A stretch of DNA of 64,000 nucleotides from Kribbella pittospori. GTDB taxonomy: Bacteria; Actinomycetota; Actinomycetes; Propionibacteriales; Kribbellaceae. Position 1 is the first letter of the stretch; each line of letters opens with the position of its first letter. Below are positions 62,932 to 64,000 of this stretch, piece after piece. Location: the NCBI RefSeq assembly GCF_004331465.1, contig NZ_SJKB01000009.1, positions 310,001-374,000 on the forward strand. The letters run 5' to 3'. The notes under the pieces are model-generated. The model searched no databases. It was given only the letters and a program-made list of their open reading frames with translations, and was not told the origin of the DNA. Both the position numbers and the translations under genes were made by a program.

Positions 62932-64000
62932 ATGCACACCTTCCGCGTCTGGGCGCCGAGTGCGTCGTCGGTCGACCTGGTGTTGCGCGACGGCGTACTG
63001 CCCCTGCGTTGGGCAGCAGACGGCTGGTGGACGCGGGACGTGGTCGAGGCACATCACGGGACCGACTATGCGTTCGCCGTCGACGGCAGCGAGCCGCTCG
63101 CAGATCCGCGGAGTCCGTGGCAGCCCGACGGTGTGCACGGTTTCAGCCGGGTCTTCGACGAGGAAGGCTTCCGCTGGACCGACGACGACTGGATCGGCCG
63201 GGACGTACGCGGCTCGGTGTTCTACGAGCTGCACATCGGGACCTTCACTCTGGAAGGGACCCTGGACGCGGCCGCCGACCATCTGGACTACCTGGTGGCC
63301 CTGGGCGTCGAGGTCGTCTCGCTGATGCCCGTCGCCGCCTTCCCCGGCCGCCACGGCTGGGGGTACGACGGTGTGGACCTCTACGCCGTTCACGAGCCGT
63401 ACGGCGGGCCTGAGGCCCTGCAGCGGTTCGTCAACCGATGTCACGAGGTCGGTCTGGCTGTCTGCCTCGACGTCGTCTACAACCACCTCGGTCCGAGCGG
63501 GAACCGCCTGGACATGTTCGGCCCGTACTTCACCGACCGGCACTCCACACCGTGGGGCCGGGCGGTCAACCTGGACGACACCGGGAGCACCGAGGTACGG
63601 CGGTGGATCTGCGACAACGCCCTGCGGTGGTTCCGGTCGTTCCACATCGACGCTCTGCGGCTGGACGCCGTACATGCGCTGGCTGACGAGAGTCCGACGC
63701 ACCTGCTCGCGCAGCTGTCGGCGGAGACCGCGGAGTTGTCGCGGCAGCTCGGACGGCCACTCGGTCTGGTGGCGGAGTCGGACCTGAACGACCCGCGGAT
63801 GGTGGAGCCGGTGGCCGAGGGCGGTCTGGGGATGACCGCGCAGTGGAGCGACGACTTCCACCATGCACTGCACACGCTGCTGACCGGCGAACGAGCCGGG
63901 TACTACGTGGACTTCGGTGAGCCGGGTGTGTTCGCCAAGACGCTCACCCAGGTGTTTCTGCACGATGGGTCGTACTCGACGTTCCGTGGCAAGGACTGGG
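62932..64000 (+). CDS. treZ: Maltooligosyl trehalose trehalohydrolase, cut off by window
   Basis: The frame from ATG 62932 stays open to the window end (356 codons). AAGGAG lies 5 bases upstream, and the ATG follows the treY stop directly. It has the N-terminal TFRVWAPSA domain, VFYELHIGTFT, DVVYNHLGPSGN and the nucleophile region DALRLDAVHALAD with LVAESDLND, as in TreZ. It releases trehalose from maltooligosyl trehalose. The C-terminal third or so lies outside the window. Confidence 0.93.
   Translation, partial: MHTFRVWAPSASSVDLVLRDGVLPLRWAADGWWTRDVVEAHHGTDYAFAVDGSEPLADPRSPWQPDGVHGFSRVFDEEGFRWTDDDWIGRDVRGSVFYELHIGTFTLEGTLDAAADHLDYLVALGVEVVSLMPVAAFPGRHGWGYDGVDLYAVHEPYGGPEALQRFVNRCHEVGLAVCLDVVYNHLGPSGNRLDMFGPYFTDRHSTPWGRAVNLDDTGSTEVRRWICDNALRWFRSFHIDALRLDAVHALADESPTHLLAQLSAETAELSRQLGRPLGLVAESDLNDPRMVEPVAEGGLGMTAQWSDDFHHALHTLLTGERAGYYVDFGEPGVFAKTLTQVFLHDGSYSTFRGKDW

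Overview
The window is high-GC DNA with dense, GC-ending codons, many GTG/TTG starts, 1-4 base gene overlaps and several leaderless promoters (TANNNT hexamer 6-8 bases before the start codon). This fits a soil actinobacterium. Three CUT1-type sugar ABC operons without an ATPase gene, Tat-dependent lipoproteins, F420/LLM-type oxidoreductases, a SigB-type sigma factor, malate synthase and a glgX-treY-treZ operon point to the Nocardioidaceae, perhaps Kribbella. The genus is an inference from gene content. No rRNA, tRNA, CRISPR array, transposase or phage gene was seen.

Layout. 1-13698 (minus) holds two related catabolic operons. Each has a lipoprotein binding protein, two permeases, a Gfo/Idh/MocA oxidoreductase and a Tm-1-like (UPF0261) protein. 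The first adds a cupin; the second adds an EthD-like protein and a PEP-hydrolase-type TIM barrel. A MocR-type regulator (5632) and a ROK regulator (13829) lie beside them. 15053-20313 holds a YciO-like protein, two paralogous nitroreductases flanking a secreted M74-type murein endopeptidase, a SigB-type sigma factor coupled through a TTG start to a stand-alone LigD phosphoesterase domain, a VOC protein and a small ORF. 20355-26965 holds a serine hydrolase, two LysR regulators, two SDRs, an amidohydrolase lacking two metal ligands and an LLM oxidoreductase.

27277-36889 is the most unusual part. A DHA2-type drug exporter with a 230-residue coiled-coil and proline-rich tail is followed, after a long nested inverted repeat, by a five-gene operon joined by 4-base overlaps: SWIM zinc finger, DUF5691, MoxR AAA+ ATPase, DUF5682, VWA protein. 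This is the best candidate here for a poorly described multi-component system.

36960-43849 holds an aldo/keto reductase with a YCII protein, a DinB/MDMPI-fold protein, two overlapping polysaccharide-type transferase genes, a methyltransferase, and a TetR-LLM pair with a perfect 18-bp operator on the TetR promoter. 43842-53152 is a LacI-controlled module: regulator, binding protein, two permeases, two TIM-barrel hydrolase-like proteins and malate synthase, whose last codons are duplicated just downstream. 53215-58170 holds a cupin, a secreted trypsin-like protease, a secreted M43 metalloprotease, and a fused deacetylase/glycosyltransferase (MatB-like) with a Pro/Thr-rich membrane partner. 58388 to the end is glgX-treY-treZ, which converts glycogen or maltodextrin to trehalose; treZ is cut by the window edge.
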